From: Burkholderia sp. PAMC 26561 | GTDB taxonomy: Bacteria; Pseudomonadota; Gammaproteobacteria; Burkholderiales; Burkholderiaceae | NCBI RefSeq assembly: GCF_001557535.2 | Contig: NZ_CP014315.1 | Coordinates: 434,001-498,000 of the forward strand | Direction: 5' to 3' | DNA: 64,000 nt | In this document: positions 1 to 9,155 of the stretch, piece after piece | Numbering within the stretch: the stretch's first letter is position 1 | Layout of the letters: each line of letters starts with the position of its first letter | Notes under the pieces: generated by a model | What the model was told of the DNA's origin: nothing | The model's database searches: none | What the model saw: the letters and a program-made list of their open reading frames with translations, nothing else | Program-made: the position numbers and the translations under genes

Positions 1-115
1 TGGATATCGTGGAAGTCGCTGTGTTGCGGAGGACGAAGAGTGAGACGGCTGGTTTCGAGAACAGGTGGCATTAGTTATTACGTTAAAGGATGGTTGGAAG
101 GCGAACGTACGGCGA

Positions 116-1039
116 TCACGCCCGCTTCAAACGCTGCGGCTTGTCCATTGACGCAAGCTGCTCATCATGCGTTTCCCTGAGCATATCGACGAAATCCATG
201 GTCAGGCGCGCCCTGGGCTGATGCGGCGGGAATAGCAGATACATCGGGAACATCACGGACGGCGTGAATGGCCGGATCGCAATATCCGGCCCTGCGAAGT
301 CCTGCGCCACGAGGGGATGCGCGAGCGTCACACCCATTCCGCACCGGACCATCTCGCAGCAAATGGCGGCGTATTGCGCCTCGATCGCGAGCACGCGTTC
401 GACGCCTGCACGCGTGAACGCCTCGTCCATCTGCGCACGGGTGCCGTCGCCGTGACATAGCGAAACGAACGGTTCGCCTTCGAAATCCTTCGGCTTGAGC
501 GACGTCTTCTTGGCCAGCCGATGTCCGGCCGGAAGCACGCACACCGCCGCGACCTTCGACAACAGCTCGACCTCGCAATTCGACGCCTCGCTCGAATAGA
601 TCGCAACGCCAAGATCGCAGAACTGCGAACTGGTCCAGTGATTAACCGTCCCCGACGTATTCACATGCAGCGACACGGTCACCTCCGGATACTTCGCCTG
701 GAAGCGCTGGATCGCATGCGGCACGAGCGTCATGCCCGCCGATGGCATTGCTGCAATGCGCAATCGGCCAGTGCCGAGATTCTTGATTTGCGCTGCAGCA
801 TTTGTCAGCCCTTGCAGGCCTACATACGCACGCTCCACTTCGCGGAAAAACGAATTCCCTTCGCTCGTTGGAATCAGCCGCACACCGCTGCGCAGGAACA
901 ACTGCAGCCCGGTTTCACGTTCGAGTTGCGTGATCAGGCGACTGATATTGGGCTGCGAAGTGAACAGCTCCTTGGCTGCGGCGGTCATGGAACCGGCGAG
1001 CATGACGGCACGGAACGCCTCGATATGCTTCAGATTCAT
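116..1039 (-). CDS. LysR-family transcriptional regulator
   Basis: A 307-residue LysR-type regulator. The N-terminal winged helix-turn-helix (about residues 1-60) has the usual pattern, with MTAAAKELFTSQPNISRLI as the recognition segment, followed by a periplasmic-binding-protein-like effector domain. I chose the ATG at 1039; a TTG three codons upstream would run into the palindrome at 1048-1070. It is divergent from the ABC/oxidase operon that begins at 1173, the classical arrangement for a LysR regulator controlling its neighbour. The ligand is probably the imported amino compound, which is inference from position only. Confidence 0.9.
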   Translation of the reverse strand: MNLKHIEAFRAVMLAGSMTAAAKELFTSQPNISRLITQLERETGLQLFLRSGVRLIPTSEGNSFFREVERAYVGLQGLTNAAAQIKNLGTGRLRIAAMPSAGMTLVPHAIQRFQAKYPEVTVSLHVNTSGTVNHWTSSQFCDLGVAIYSSEASNCEVELLSKVAAVCVLPAGHRLAKKTSLKPKDFEGEPFVSLCHGDGTRAQMDEAFTRAGVERVLAIEAQYAAICCEMVRCGMGVTLAHPLVAQDFAGPDIAIRPFTPSVMFPMYLLFPPHQPRARLTMDFVDMLRETHDEQLASMDKPQRLKRA

Positions 1040-1047
1040 CTCAGGCA

Positions 1048-1070
1048 ACCCATATCATTGTTGTATGGGT
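1048..1070. promoter_or_regulatory. Probable LysR operator (inverted repeat)
   Basis: Perfect 7-bp arms ACCCATA and TATGGGT separated by 9 bases lie directly upstream of the LysR start codon and about 100 bp before the divergent transporter gene. The dyad, with an AT-rich centre, fits a LysR recognition site, and the position suggests autoregulation plus activation of the operon. Binding is inferred. Confidence 0.5.
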
Positions 1071-1172
1071 AGCTATTTTATTCGTATTGGACGATATGCC
1101 CCGCGGCGAACAAAATAAATTCGTCCACCCTACATTCGTTGAACATCCGACCCTGCACCGTCTGGAGAAACC

Positions 1173-2261
1173 ATGAAAGAACTGCAGCACGTCCGTCGCT
1201 CGTCGTCTTCCCGTTCCTCTCTGCGACAGTGCGCACTTGCACTGGGCATTGCAGGCGCAATCGGCGCATTCGGCGCGCCGCTCCTCGCGCAGGCCGAGAC
1301 GACCCTGTATGTCGCGAACGTCGGGGGCTCGAACGAGACCATGTATCGGCAGAAAATCATTCCACCGTTCGAGAAAGCGCATGACGTGAAGATCGTCTAC
1401 GTGGCAGGCAACTCCAGCGATACGCTCGCCAAACTGCAGGCGCAAAAGGGTCATCAGCAGATCAACGTCGCCGTGATGGACGACGGCCCGATGTATCAGG
1501 CCATGCAGGCGGGTCTGTGCGGAAAGATCGATGAAGCGCCGGTCATGAAGGACCTGTACCCGCTTTCGCGTCTTGGCCCGACGTCCGTGGGCGTGGGCAT
1601 GGTGGCAACAGGCATCGGTTACAACGCGGACGCCTTCAAGAAGATGGGCCTGCCGGCACCGGACTCATGGAACGTCCTTACCGATAAACGCCTGAAGGGC
1701 AAGCTCGGTGTTCCTCCGATCACGAATACCTATGGGCTGCACACGCTCGTGATGCTGGCGCGCATGAATGGCGGCGGCGAGAAGAACATTGATCCGGGTT
1801 TCAACACGATCACAAAACAGGTCGCCCCCGATGTGCTTTCGTGGGCCCCCACGCCCGGCGAGATGGACGGCTTGATGCAAAGCGGCGATGTGATCCTCGC
1901 GCCGTATGGAAGCGGTCGTGCTGTCGCGTTGCAGAACACGGGCTTTCCGCTGAAGTTCTTTTATCCGAAAGAGGGCGGTGTAGCGCTGCAAGTCGCTGCA
2001 TGCGCGGTCGCGGAAAATGCGCAACCTGCTTTGTCGCAGCAATTCATCCAGTATTTGCTGAGCCCGGAAGTGCAGACGATTCAGGCCCAGGCGATTGGTC
2101 TCGGCCCGGTCAACAAGACGGTGCAGTTGACGCCTGAAGTCGCGGCGCGCGTGCCTTATGGACCCGAACAGATCGCCAAACTGATCGCGGTCGACTGGAC
2201 GACGATCAACCAGCATCGGACGGAATGGACGGATCGCTGGAATCGCACTGTCGAACGCTGA
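1173..2261 (+). CDS. ABC transporter periplasmic substrate-binding protein (PotD/opine type)
   Basis: A 362-residue extracellular solute-binding protein with a long N-terminal signal peptide: a charged stretch, a hydrophobic core and a likely cleavage after AQA near residue 41. The mature protein resembles the type 2 binding proteins of spermidine/putrescine and opine importers. It is the first gene of a + strand operon followed by an ATPase (29 bp gap) and two permeases, giving a complete importer. The flavoenzymes downstream suggest the ligand is a small amine, opine or amino acid that is oxidised after uptake. The ligand cannot be read from the sequence. Confidence 0.9.
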   Translation: MKELQHVRRSSSSRSSLRQCALALGIAGAIGAFGAPLLAQAETTLYVANVGGSNETMYRQKIIPPFEKAHDVKIVYVAGNSSDTLAKLQAQKGHQQINVAVMDDGPMYQAMQAGLCGKIDEAPVMKDLYPLSRLGPTSVGVGMVATGIGYNADAFKKMGLPAPDSWNVLTDKRLKGKLGVPPITNTYGLHTLVMLARMNGGGEKNIDPGFNTITKQVAPDVLSWAPTPGEMDGLMQSGDVILAPYGSGRAVALQNTGFPLKFFYPKEGGVALQVAACAVAENAQPALSQQFIQYLLSPEVQTIQAQAIGLGPVNKTVQLTPEVAARVPYGPEQIAKLIAVDWTTINQHRTEWTDRWNRTVER

Positions 2262-2289
2262 AATCAACCATAAGCAGACAAGAACCCCC

Positions 2290-3366
2290 ATGAGCTTTCT
2301 GACACTCAAAGGCATCTCGAAGCGCTACGGCGACTTCACGGCAATCGAGCAGATCGACCTCGAAGTTGAACGCGGTGAGTTCTTGTCGTTGCTCGGTCCT
2401 TCCGGTTGCGGCAAGACCACGACTCTGCAGATGGTCGCAGGTTTCGTCACGCCGACCACCGGCACCATCATGCTCGATGGCCGCGACATCACGCACGAAC
2501 GCCCCGAAAAACGCGGCATGGGTGTGGTCTTCCAGAGCTACGCGTTGTTCCCGCATATGACGGTGAACGGCAACGTGGGTTTCGGTCTCGAGATGCGCAA
2601 CATGAAGCGCGCGGCGCGCGCCGAGCGCGTGGCCGAAGCGCTGGAACTCGTGCGTCTTACCGGATTGGGCGGCCGATATCCAAAAGAGCTTTCAGGCGGA
2701 CAACGGCAGCGCGTGGCAATTGCGCGCGCCCTTGCCATGCGGCCTGAACTACTGCTCCTCGATGAACCCATGTCCAACCTCGACGCCAAGCTGCGCGAGG
2801 AAATGCATATCGAATTGAGGGGAATCCAGAAGCGTCTCGGCATCACGACAATCCTCGTCACGCACGATCAGGTCGAAGCCATGACCATGAGCGACCGGAT
2901 TGCGGTGATGCATCGCGGGACGATCGCCCAGTTGAGCACGCCGTTCGAGGCGTACGAGCGCCCGGAGACGCCGTTTGCATCGGCGTTTCTCGGCAAGACC
3001 AACTTGCTGCCAGGCGAAGTCCTGCGCCGCAATGGCCGATGCGCGGAAGTCGATGTCGCCGGCACCACGCTCAAGGTGCCGCACGAAGGCCGCCACGTGC
3101 AGGGCAAGGTGAATGTGTACATAAGGCCGGAGAAGGTGCACCTGGCAGTCGGTGGTGCAGAGATGCGCGCCACGGGCCGCATCACCACGCGCGTGTTTAC
3201 CGGCAACCAATGGCTCTTGCTCATCGATACAGGTCTTGGACAGGTCAGCGTAGCGCAGCCGAACAACGGGGCGCCACCGCCGAATGAAGGCGAGCAAGTG
3301 GGCCTCATGTGGTCGGACGACGACTTGCGCGTGCTGCAAAAGGAGACACTCGATGGCCACGCTTGA
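2290..3366 (+). CDS. ABC transporter ATP-binding protein (PotA type)
   Basis: A 358-residue ATPase. Walker A GPSGCGKTT is at about residues 36-44, the signature LSGGQRQRVAIARAL starts near 134, and Walker B LLLLDEP is near 154-160. A C-terminal TOBE-like regulatory domain follows, as in PotA, CysA and MalK relatives. It energises the importer formed with the binding protein at 1173 and the permeases at 3353 and 4239. Its 3' end overlaps the first permease by 14 bp, indicating translational coupling. Confidence 0.95.
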   Translation: MSFLTLKGISKRYGDFTAIEQIDLEVERGEFLSLLGPSGCGKTTTLQMVAGFVTPTTGTIMLDGRDITHERPEKRGMGVVFQSYALFPHMTVNGNVGFGLEMRNMKRAARAERVAEALELVRLTGLGGRYPKELSGGQRQRVAIARALAMRPELLLLDEPMSNLDAKLREEMHIELRGIQKRLGITTILVTHDQVEAMTMSDRIAVMHRGTIAQLSTPFEAYERPETPFASAFLGKTNLLPGEVLRRNGRCAEVDVAGTTLKVPHEGRHVQGKVNVYIRPEKVHLAVGGAEMRATGRITTRVFTGNQWLLLIDTGLGQVSVAQPNNGAPPPNEGEQVGLMWSDDDLRVLQKETLDGHA

Positions 3367-4225
3367 CGACGATCGCGCCGGCGCCGCGCCATGGTTGCTG
3401 TCCGCACCTGCACTGCTTCTGTTCTGCGGCCTGCTGCTGGTGCCGCTGCTATTGACGTTCGTGTTGTCCTTCCACGTCTTCAGCGACACAGCGGGCACGC
3501 TCGCAACGTACACGTGGCGCAACTACTTCGAGGTAGTCACCGATCCGTATTACGCCGCGATCTTCGGCCGCACCGCAGCGCTCGCGTTCGCGGTGACGTT
3601 CTTCTGCATCGTGCTGGGCGTGCCGGAGACCATCGTGCTCGCGCGCATGAAACGGCCGTGGCAATCCATCTGCCTCTTGATCGTGCTCGGACCGTTGCTG
3701 ATATCGGTGGTCGTTCGAACCCTGGGCTGGCAAATCCTGCTGGGCAACAACGGCGTATTGAACAACGTGCTTCAGGCGCTGCACATCACGTCCGAACCGA
3801 TCCGGCTCGTCTTCACCATGACGGGCGTCATCATCGCGCTCACCCATGTACTCGTGCCGTTCATGGTGATGTCCGTGTGGGCCACGCTGCAGAAACTCGA
3901 CCCGCAAGTGGAGTGGGCCGGCCGTTCCATGGGGGCGTCGCCGTTTCGCGTCTTCCGCCGCGTGCTGTTGCCGCAAATCCTGCCCGGCATCTTGTCGGGC
4001 TCGATCATCGTGTTCGCGTTGTCAGCGTCCGCGTTCGCAACGCCTGCGCTGATCGGCGGACGGCGGCTGAAAGTGGTCGCAACCGCCGCTTACGACGAAT
4101 TCCTCGGCACGCTGAACTGGCCGCTGGGCGCGACCATCGCGGTGTTGTTGCTGATTGCGAACGTGGCGATCGTGATGGGCTGCAGCCGGCTCGCCGAGCG
4201 CCGCTTCAAACACATCTTCGATTGA
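3353..4225 (+). CDS. ABC transporter permease 1 (PotB type)
   Basis: A 290-residue inner-membrane permease with about six hydrophobic segments. The EAA loop that contacts the ATPase is visible as WAGRSMGASPFRVFRRVLLP. I chose the ATG at 3353 (MATLDDDRAG), which overlaps the end of the ATPase gene by 14 bp; an in-frame ATG at 3284 would lie deep inside that gene and adds a non-membrane tail. It pairs with the permease at 4239. Confidence 0.93.
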   Translation: MATLDDDRAGAAPWLLSAPALLLFCGLLLVPLLLTFVLSFHVFSDTAGTLATYTWRNYFEVVTDPYYAAIFGRTAALAFAVTFFCIVLGVPETIVLARMKRPWQSICLLIVLGPLLISVVVRTLGWQILLGNNGVLNNVLQALHITSEPIRLVFTMTGVIIALTHVLVPFMVMSVWATLQKLDPQVEWAGRSMGASPFRVFRRVLLPQILPGILSGSIIVFALSASAFATPALIGGRRLKVVATAAYDEFLGTLNWPLGATIAVLLLIANVAIVMGCSRLAERRFKHIFD

Positions 4226-4238
4226 ACCGGGAGACGTC

Positions 4239-5036
4239 ATGAAACAAAACGGATTTCTCGGTCTGCTGTTCAACGCGCTGTTCCTGACGTTTATCGCGGC
4301 GCCGCTGGTCGTGGTGATCGCGGTTGCGTTCACCGACAAAGGCTTCATCTCGCTGCCCTTCGATGGCGCGTCGCTGCGCTGGTTCAAGGCGATCCTCGAG
4401 AACGATCAGATCCTCGATGCATTCCTTCTTTCGTTGAAACTGGCGCTGGTTGCATCGACCATTGGCGTGGCGCTTGCCGTCCCGGCGGCGCTCGCGATCG
4501 CGCGTTATCGCTTTCCCGGACGCGGCGCGCTCACCGGCTTTTTTCTCTCGCCGATGATGATCCCGGCCGTCGTGCTCGGTATCGCATTCCTGCGGTTCCT
4601 GAGCCTGCTCGGGCTCGGCGGCTCGTTCTGGGCGCTGTGCGCGACGCACGTGATCATCGTATTGCCGTATGCGTTGCGGCTCGCGTTGTCGTCGGCTATC
4701 GGGCTCGACCGCGATGCCGAGCGCGCAGCGTTGTCGTGCGGGGCAAGCCGCTTTACCGCATTTCGCCGCGTCGTCCTGCCGATGATCCGCACCGGCGTTG
4801 CAGGCGGATGGGTGCTGTCGTTCATCCAGAGTTTCGATGAGCTCACCATGACCATCTTCGTTGCAACGCCCGGCACGACTACGCTACCGGTTGCAATGTA
4901 CAACCAGATTGCGCAGACGATCGATCCGCTGGTCGCATCGGTATCGACGGTGATGATCGTTGGAACGGTCATCCTGATGCTCGTGCTGGACCGCATGGTC
5001 GGTCTGGACCGCGTCCTGATAGGAGAAACACGATGA
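4239..5036 (+). CDS. ABC transporter permease 2 (PotC type)
   Basis: A 265-residue integral membrane protein, the second permease of the importer. It opens with a hydrophobic segment (FLGLLFNALFLTFIAAPLVV) and carries the EAA loop ERAALSCGASRFTAFRRVVLP. It starts 13 bp after the first permease, and its stop codon overlaps the ATG of the following FAD oxidase by 4 bases (ATGA). Transport and catabolism are therefore translationally coupled. Confidence 0.93.
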   Translation: MKQNGFLGLLFNALFLTFIAAPLVVVIAVAFTDKGFISLPFDGASLRWFKAILENDQILDAFLLSLKLALVASTIGVALAVPAALAIARYRFPGRGALTGFFLSPMMIPAVVLGIAFLRFLSLLGLGGSFWALCATHVIIVLPYALRLALSSAIGLDRDAERAALSCGASRFTAFRRVVLPMIRTGVAGGWVLSFIQSFDELTMTIFVATPGTTTLPVAMYNQIAQTIDPLVASVSTVMIVGTVILMLVLDRMVGLDRVLIGETR

Positions 5037-6175
5037 AAGGCAATGCAGTCGACAGTCCCGACGTGCTGGTGGTCGGCGGCGGGCTGGTGGGGACCGCGGT
5101 GGCCTACGGGCTCGCGTGCGAGGGGATGAAAGTGACGGTCCTGGATCAGGGCGATGGCGGCTTTCGTGCATCCCGCGGCAATTTCGGGCTCGTCTGGGTG
5201 CAGGGCAAAGGCTACGGCCTGTCGCCTTACGCACGGTGGTCGCGCAGTTCATCGCAACTATGGCCGGGGCTTGCGAAGTCGCTGCTCGAAGAGACGGGGA
5301 TCGACGTATCGCTGAAACAGCCGGGCGGTTTTCACCTCTGTTTTTCCGACGATGAACTCGCTGAGCGCGAGAAACGCTTGTCCACGTTGCAAGCCGAGCT
5401 TGGCGGCGATTATCCGTTTCAGTTGCTCGATGCAAAGGAGTTGCGCGAACGCCTGCCGGCGGTCGGTCCTGAAGTGATCGGCGCGAGCTACACGCCCATG
5501 GACGGCCACGTGAATCCGCTCAAGCTCCTGCGCGCGCTTCACGAAGCGATGCAGCGGCGAGGCGTGAAGCTCGTGAGCGGCGAGGAGATCGGACGGATCG
5601 TTCCGGATAAAGGCGGGTTCGCCGTGCATGGCAAGAGCGCCGTGTGGCGCGCGCCGCGTGTGGTGTTGTCGGCGGGTCTTGGTAACCGTGCGCTGAGTAC
5701 GCAGGTTGATTTGCACGCACCGGTCGCGCCGAATCGCGGCCAGGTTCTGGTGAGCGAACGCGTCGCACCGTTTCTGCATTATCCGACCATCAACGTGCGC
5801 CAGACCGACGAAGGTTCGGTGCAATTCGGGGACTCCATGGAAGAGGTCGGATACAACGACTTCACCACCACCAATGTACTGTCGACCATCGCGCGTCGCG
5901 GCGTGCGCAGTTTTCCCATGCTCAAGAACGTGCGGCTGGTACGCACATGGGCTGCGTTGCGTGTCTACAGTCCCGATGGTTTTCCAATCTACGAGCAATC
6001 CTTGCAGTATCCCGGCGCGTTTGTCGTGACCTGCCACAGCGGCGTCACGCTGGCCGCCGCGCACGCGAAACGCGTCGCGCCGTGGGTCGCGGGCGGCGAG
6101 ATCCCAGAGGAGCTTCCCGCGTTTCGCGGCGGACGGTTTCTCGAACCGGGCCACGTTGCCGCCAATGCTCACTAG
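5033..6175 (+). CDS. FAD-dependent amino-acid oxidase/dehydrogenase, DadA/GlyOx family
   Basis: A 380-residue flavoprotein of the D-amino-acid dehydrogenase, glycine oxidase and sarcosine oxidase superfamily. The dinucleotide-binding motif VLVVGGGLVGTAVAYGLA lies near the N terminus (about residues 9-26), and the C terminus has the family's closing segment with HSGVTLAAAHA. It overlaps the upstream permease by 4 bp. It is one of two DadA-like paralogues in this operon, the other at 7957. The expected reaction is oxidation of a C-N bond to an imine; the substrate is unknown. Confidence 0.88.
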   Translation: MKGNAVDSPDVLVVGGGLVGTAVAYGLACEGMKVTVLDQGDGGFRASRGNFGLVWVQGKGYGLSPYARWSRSSSQLWPGLAKSLLEETGIDVSLKQPGGFHLCFSDDELAEREKRLSTLQAELGGDYPFQLLDAKELRERLPAVGPEVIGASYTPMDGHVNPLKLLRALHEAMQRRGVKLVSGEEIGRIVPDKGGFAVHGKSAVWRAPRVVLSAGLGNRALSTQVDLHAPVAPNRGQVLVSERVAPFLHYPTINVRQTDEGSVQFGDSMEEVGYNDFTTTNVLSTIARRGVRSFPMLKNVRLVRTWAALRVYSPDGFPIYEQSLQYPGAFVVTCHSGVTLAAAHAKRVAPWVAGGEIPEELPAFRGGRFLEPGHVAANAH

Positions 6176-6220
6176 CCGCGTGATGACAGCCAATCCCGTA
6201 CACCGACACTTTGCATCGAT

Positions 6221-6580
6221 ATGACTTCCAAACCGCTATTCAGGGTGCTCGCACCGGTCGCGCCCGCCGTGGCCGACGACATCGTCCAGATCTGGTTCAA
6301 CGGCCAGCCGCTCAACGTGCCGGGCGGCCGGTCTGTCGCCGCCGCATTGCTCGCGGCGGGTGTGCAGCGTTTTCGCGCCACGCCGGTATCGGGCGCGCCG
6401 CGCGCACCGTATTGCATGATGGGCGCGTGCTTCGAATGCCTGGTCGAAATCGATGGCATTCCAAGCCGGCAAAGCTGTCTTGTCACCGTGCGCGACGGCA
6501 TGCGCATTCACTCGCAAGAAGGCGCGAGTGATCTTCCGCCAATGTCGTACACGACCAAGGAGAGCATTCATGGCCGCTGA
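6221..6580 (+). CDS. (2Fe-2S)-binding subunit, HcnA/opine-oxidase gamma type
   Basis: A 119-residue ferredoxin-like protein. Four cysteines at about 65, 70, 73 and 86, in CMMGACFEC and then QSC, fit the plant-type 2Fe-2S pattern of HcnA, of the small subunit of heteromeric D-hydroxyproline dehydrogenases and of opine oxidases. It overlaps the next gene by 11 bp, so the two are likely made in equal amounts. It should pass electrons from the flavin subunits towards the respiratory chain. Confidence 0.88.
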   Translation: MTSKPLFRVLAPVAPAVADDIVQIWFNGQPLNVPGGRSVAAALLAAGVQRFRATPVSGAPRAPYCMMGACFECLVEIDGIPSRQSCLVTVRDGMRIHSQEGASDLPPMSYTTKESIHGR

Positions 6581-7964
6581 ATCCATCGATGTCGCCGTGA
6601 TCGGCGCCGGTCCCGCAGGGCTCGCGGCAGCCACGCAAGCGGCGCGTGCGGGTTTGTCCGTTGTCGTGCTCGATGAACAGGAGTCGGTTGGCGGACAGAT
6701 TTATCGTGCGATAGAACGCAGCGATGCGCAGCGCCGCGAGATTCTCGGTCCCGACTATCAGGCGGGCAGCGCGATCGCGACGGCCTTCGCCCGTTCCGGC
6801 GCGCGTTACGTGCCGAACGCGTCCGTCTGGCAAGTCACGCGTGAGAAAACGGTGCATTACTTGAAAGACGGAAAGGTCGGCAGCTTCGAGGCGAAGCGTG
6901 TGGTGCTTGCGACCGGCGCGCTGGAACGGCCGTTCCCGATCCCGGGCTGGACCTTGCCCGGCGTGTTGACCGCGGGCGCCGCGCAGATCCTGCTGAAGAG
7001 CGCGGGCGAAGTGCCGAGCGAACCGCCGGTGCTCGTCGGTTGCGGTCCGCTCTTGTACCTGCTCGGCTGGCAATACGTGCGGGCAGGCGTTCCGATTCGC
7101 GCACTCGTCGATACAACCCGCCACGAGGACCGCTGGCGCGCGAAACGCTACATGGTGTCCGCGTTGCGTGCGTGGCCGTACTTGAGCAAAGGCCTGCAGC
7201 TGATGCGCACGTTGCGCGACGCCGGCGTGCCGATGCACGAAGCCGCCGACGACCTGCGCGTGGAAGGCGTGATAGGTGAAGACGGCGCTGAGCGCGCGAA
7301 TGCGCTGACGTTCTCGGTGCGGGGCGTGTCGCACCGGATCGAGGCAAACGTGATCCTGCTGCATCAGGGCGTGGTGCCGAATACGCAGTTTTCCTTATCG
7401 TTGCGGGCGTCGCATAAGTGGGACGACGCACAACTCTGCTTCACGCCCACCACCGACAAATGGGGCGAACTCGATGTCCCCGGCATCTTTGTTGCGGGCG
7501 ATGGCGGGGGTATCGGCGGCGCGCAGGCGGCGGAGATGCAGGGCGAAGTGACGGCGTTGGCAATCTCGCAGCAACTTGGCGCCATCGATGAAAAAACCCG
7601 CGATCAAAGCGCTGCGCCACGTATGCGCAGGCTGGCAGAAGTGATGCGCATCCGGCCTTTCCTCGACAGCCTGTATCGTCCGCGCGATGAAAACCGGGTG
7701 CCGAAGGACGAGGTCATTGTGTGCCGCTGCGAAGAAGTGACGGCGGGGCAACTACGCCAGTTCGTGGCACTCGGTTGTCTCGGGCCGAACCAGGCGAAGT
7801 CTTTCGGCCGATGCGGCATGGGACCGTGCCAGGGACGCATGTGCGGTCTTACGGTGACCGAAGTGATCGCCGATGCTCGCAGCGTCGCGCCTGAAACCGT
7901 CGGCTATTACCGCATTCGCCCACCGATCAAGCCGCTCACGCTCGGAGAACTCGCCGGTGACTAA
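6570..7964 (+). CDS. FAD/NAD(P)-binding oxidoreductase, HcnB/OoxA type with C-terminal BFD-like cysteine cluster
   Basis: A 464-residue protein starting at the ATG at 6570, which overlaps the 2Fe-2S subunit. VAVIGAGPAGLAAATQAARA near the N terminus binds FAD and a second dinucleotide site lies in the middle. The C terminus has a bacterioferritin-associated-ferredoxin-like [2Fe-2S] motif, CRCEEVT then CGMGPCQGRMCG. This layout is known from HcnB of cyanide synthase, octopine/nopaline oxidase A subunits and D-hydroxyproline dehydrogenase. It overlaps the next gene by 8 bp. Confidence 0.9.
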   Translation: MAAESIDVAVIGAGPAGLAAATQAARAGLSVVVLDEQESVGGQIYRAIERSDAQRREILGPDYQAGSAIATAFARSGARYVPNASVWQVTREKTVHYLKDGKVGSFEAKRVVLATGALERPFPIPGWTLPGVLTAGAAQILLKSAGEVPSEPPVLVGCGPLLYLLGWQYVRAGVPIRALVDTTRHEDRWRAKRYMVSALRAWPYLSKGLQLMRTLRDAGVPMHEAADDLRVEGVIGEDGAERANALTFSVRGVSHRIEANVILLHQGVVPNTQFSLSLRASHKWDDAQLCFTPTTDKWGELDVPGIFVAGDGGGIGGAQAAEMQGEVTALAISQQLGAIDEKTRDQSAAPRMRRLAEVMRIRPFLDSLYRPRDENRVPKDEVIVCRCEEVTAGQLRQFVALGCLGPNQAKSFGRCGMGPCQGRMCGLTVTEVIADARSVAPETVGYYRIRPPIKPLTLGELAGD

Positions 7965-9108
7965 GCCCGCAGCCAACGAGTCGGACGTGCTGGTGATCGG
8001 CGGCGGCTTGCACGGGTCGAGCAGCGCGTTTCATCTTGCGCAGCGTGGCGCGAGCGTGACCGTGCTGGAGGCGGATTACATCGGGCGGCATGCATCGGGC
8101 GTGAATGCGGGCGGCGTGCGCACGCTCGGCCGACCCGTGCCCGAGATTCCGTTGTCGCTGATGTCGCGCGAGATCTGGCACAACATCGTGGAAACAGTCG
8201 GCGATGACGCCGGTTTCGTCGCGTCGGGGCAGTTGAAGATCGCGGAAACCGACGCCGAACTCGATGAATGCCGCGAACGCGTCGCGCTGCTCGAGTCGCA
8301 CGGCTTCACGCATGAAAAGATCATCGATCGCGAAACCCTGCTCGAACTTGAACCGGCGATCACGCCGCAAGTCACCGGCGGTATCTGGGTCGAACGCGAT
8401 GGCTACGCGTTGCCGTTTCGCGCGACGACTGCGTTTCGCAAGGCAGCGGAGCGCAACGGCGCGGTGTTCCACGAAGGGACACCTGTGACGCGAATCGAAC
8501 AGACGGGCGAACGCTGGATTGCGCATACGCCGCGAGGGGATTTTTCTGCCGGGCAACTCGTTGTGACCGCCGGCGCATGGGCCGGCGAACTCGCGGCGCA
8601 AGTCGGCGAACCGGTTCCCGTTCATCCGGAAGGGCTCATGCTGATGGTCACGCATCGCGTGGCGCCATTCTGTCGCGCGACGCTGGGCGCAACCGGCAGG
8701 CCGTTGTCGTTCAAGCAATTCGATAACGGCACGGTCGTGATCGGCGGAAAGCTGATCGGCATTGCGGATCTGCCAGGACGTCACGGTGAAGTCGATTTCC
8801 TGCGGCTTGTGAAGAGCGCGAATACCGTGGTCGATCTGTTTCCGCATCTGCGCCATCTCGGCATCAACCGCGCGTGGGCCGGCGTGGAAGCGTTCACGGA
8901 CGACTCGCTGCCGGTGATCTCGCGCAGCAAACGTGCGTCGAACCTGACGTACTCGTTCGGATATTGCGGCAGCGGTTTCCAGCTTGGACCGGGCTGCGGC
9001 AAGCTGGTGTCCGAGCTGGTTCTGGACGGCGCGGCGTCGTTGCCGCTCGATGCGTTTGCCATCGACCGGTTCAACGGGTTTAATAGCGCCCCTGCAGCAA
9101 CAACTTGA
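7957..9108 (+). CDS. FAD-dependent oxidoreductase, HcnC/OoxB (DadA-like) catalytic subunit
   Basis: A 383-residue flavoprotein read from the GTG at 7957, which overlaps the preceding stop by 8 bp. The FAD motif VLVIGGGLHGSSSAFHLA follows about 10 residues in. It ends with the family's characteristic FGYCGSGFQLGPGCGKL segment. With the genes at 6221 and 6570 it forms an HcnA-HcnB-HcnC-like trio in the same order. I read it as the amine-oxidising subunit of a membrane-linked heteromeric dehydrogenase. Cyanide synthesis is possible by homology but does not fit the importer and RidA around it. Confidence 0.88.
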   Translation: MTKPAANESDVLVIGGGLHGSSSAFHLAQRGASVTVLEADYIGRHASGVNAGGVRTLGRPVPEIPLSLMSREIWHNIVETVGDDAGFVASGQLKIAETDAELDECRERVALLESHGFTHEKIIDRETLLELEPAITPQVTGGIWVERDGYALPFRATTAFRKAAERNGAVFHEGTPVTRIEQTGERWIAHTPRGDFSAGQLVVTAGAWAGELAAQVGEPVPVHPEGLMLMVTHRVAPFCRATLGATGRPLSFKQFDNGTVVIGGKLIGIADLPGRHGEVDFLRLVKSANTVVDLFPHLRHLGINRAWAGVEAFTDDSLPVISRSKRASNLTYSFGYCGSGFQLGPGCGKLVSELVLDGAASLPLDAFAIDRFNGFNSAPAATT

Positions 9109-9155
9109 ACCGCGCTTGAAGCAACGTGCGGCCATTTTCATTTCAAAGGAAGACC

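Noticed and set aside
6221..9108. Calling the trio hydrogen cyanide synthase
   Set aside because: The family match is real, but the importer, second oxidase and RidA favour amine catabolism; the sequence alone cannot decide, so no hcn symbols are given.
7936..9141. 401-codon minus-strand frame opposite the HcnC-like gene
   Set aside because: Shadow of a gene with clear flavoprotein motifs; no supporting ribosome-binding site or domain.
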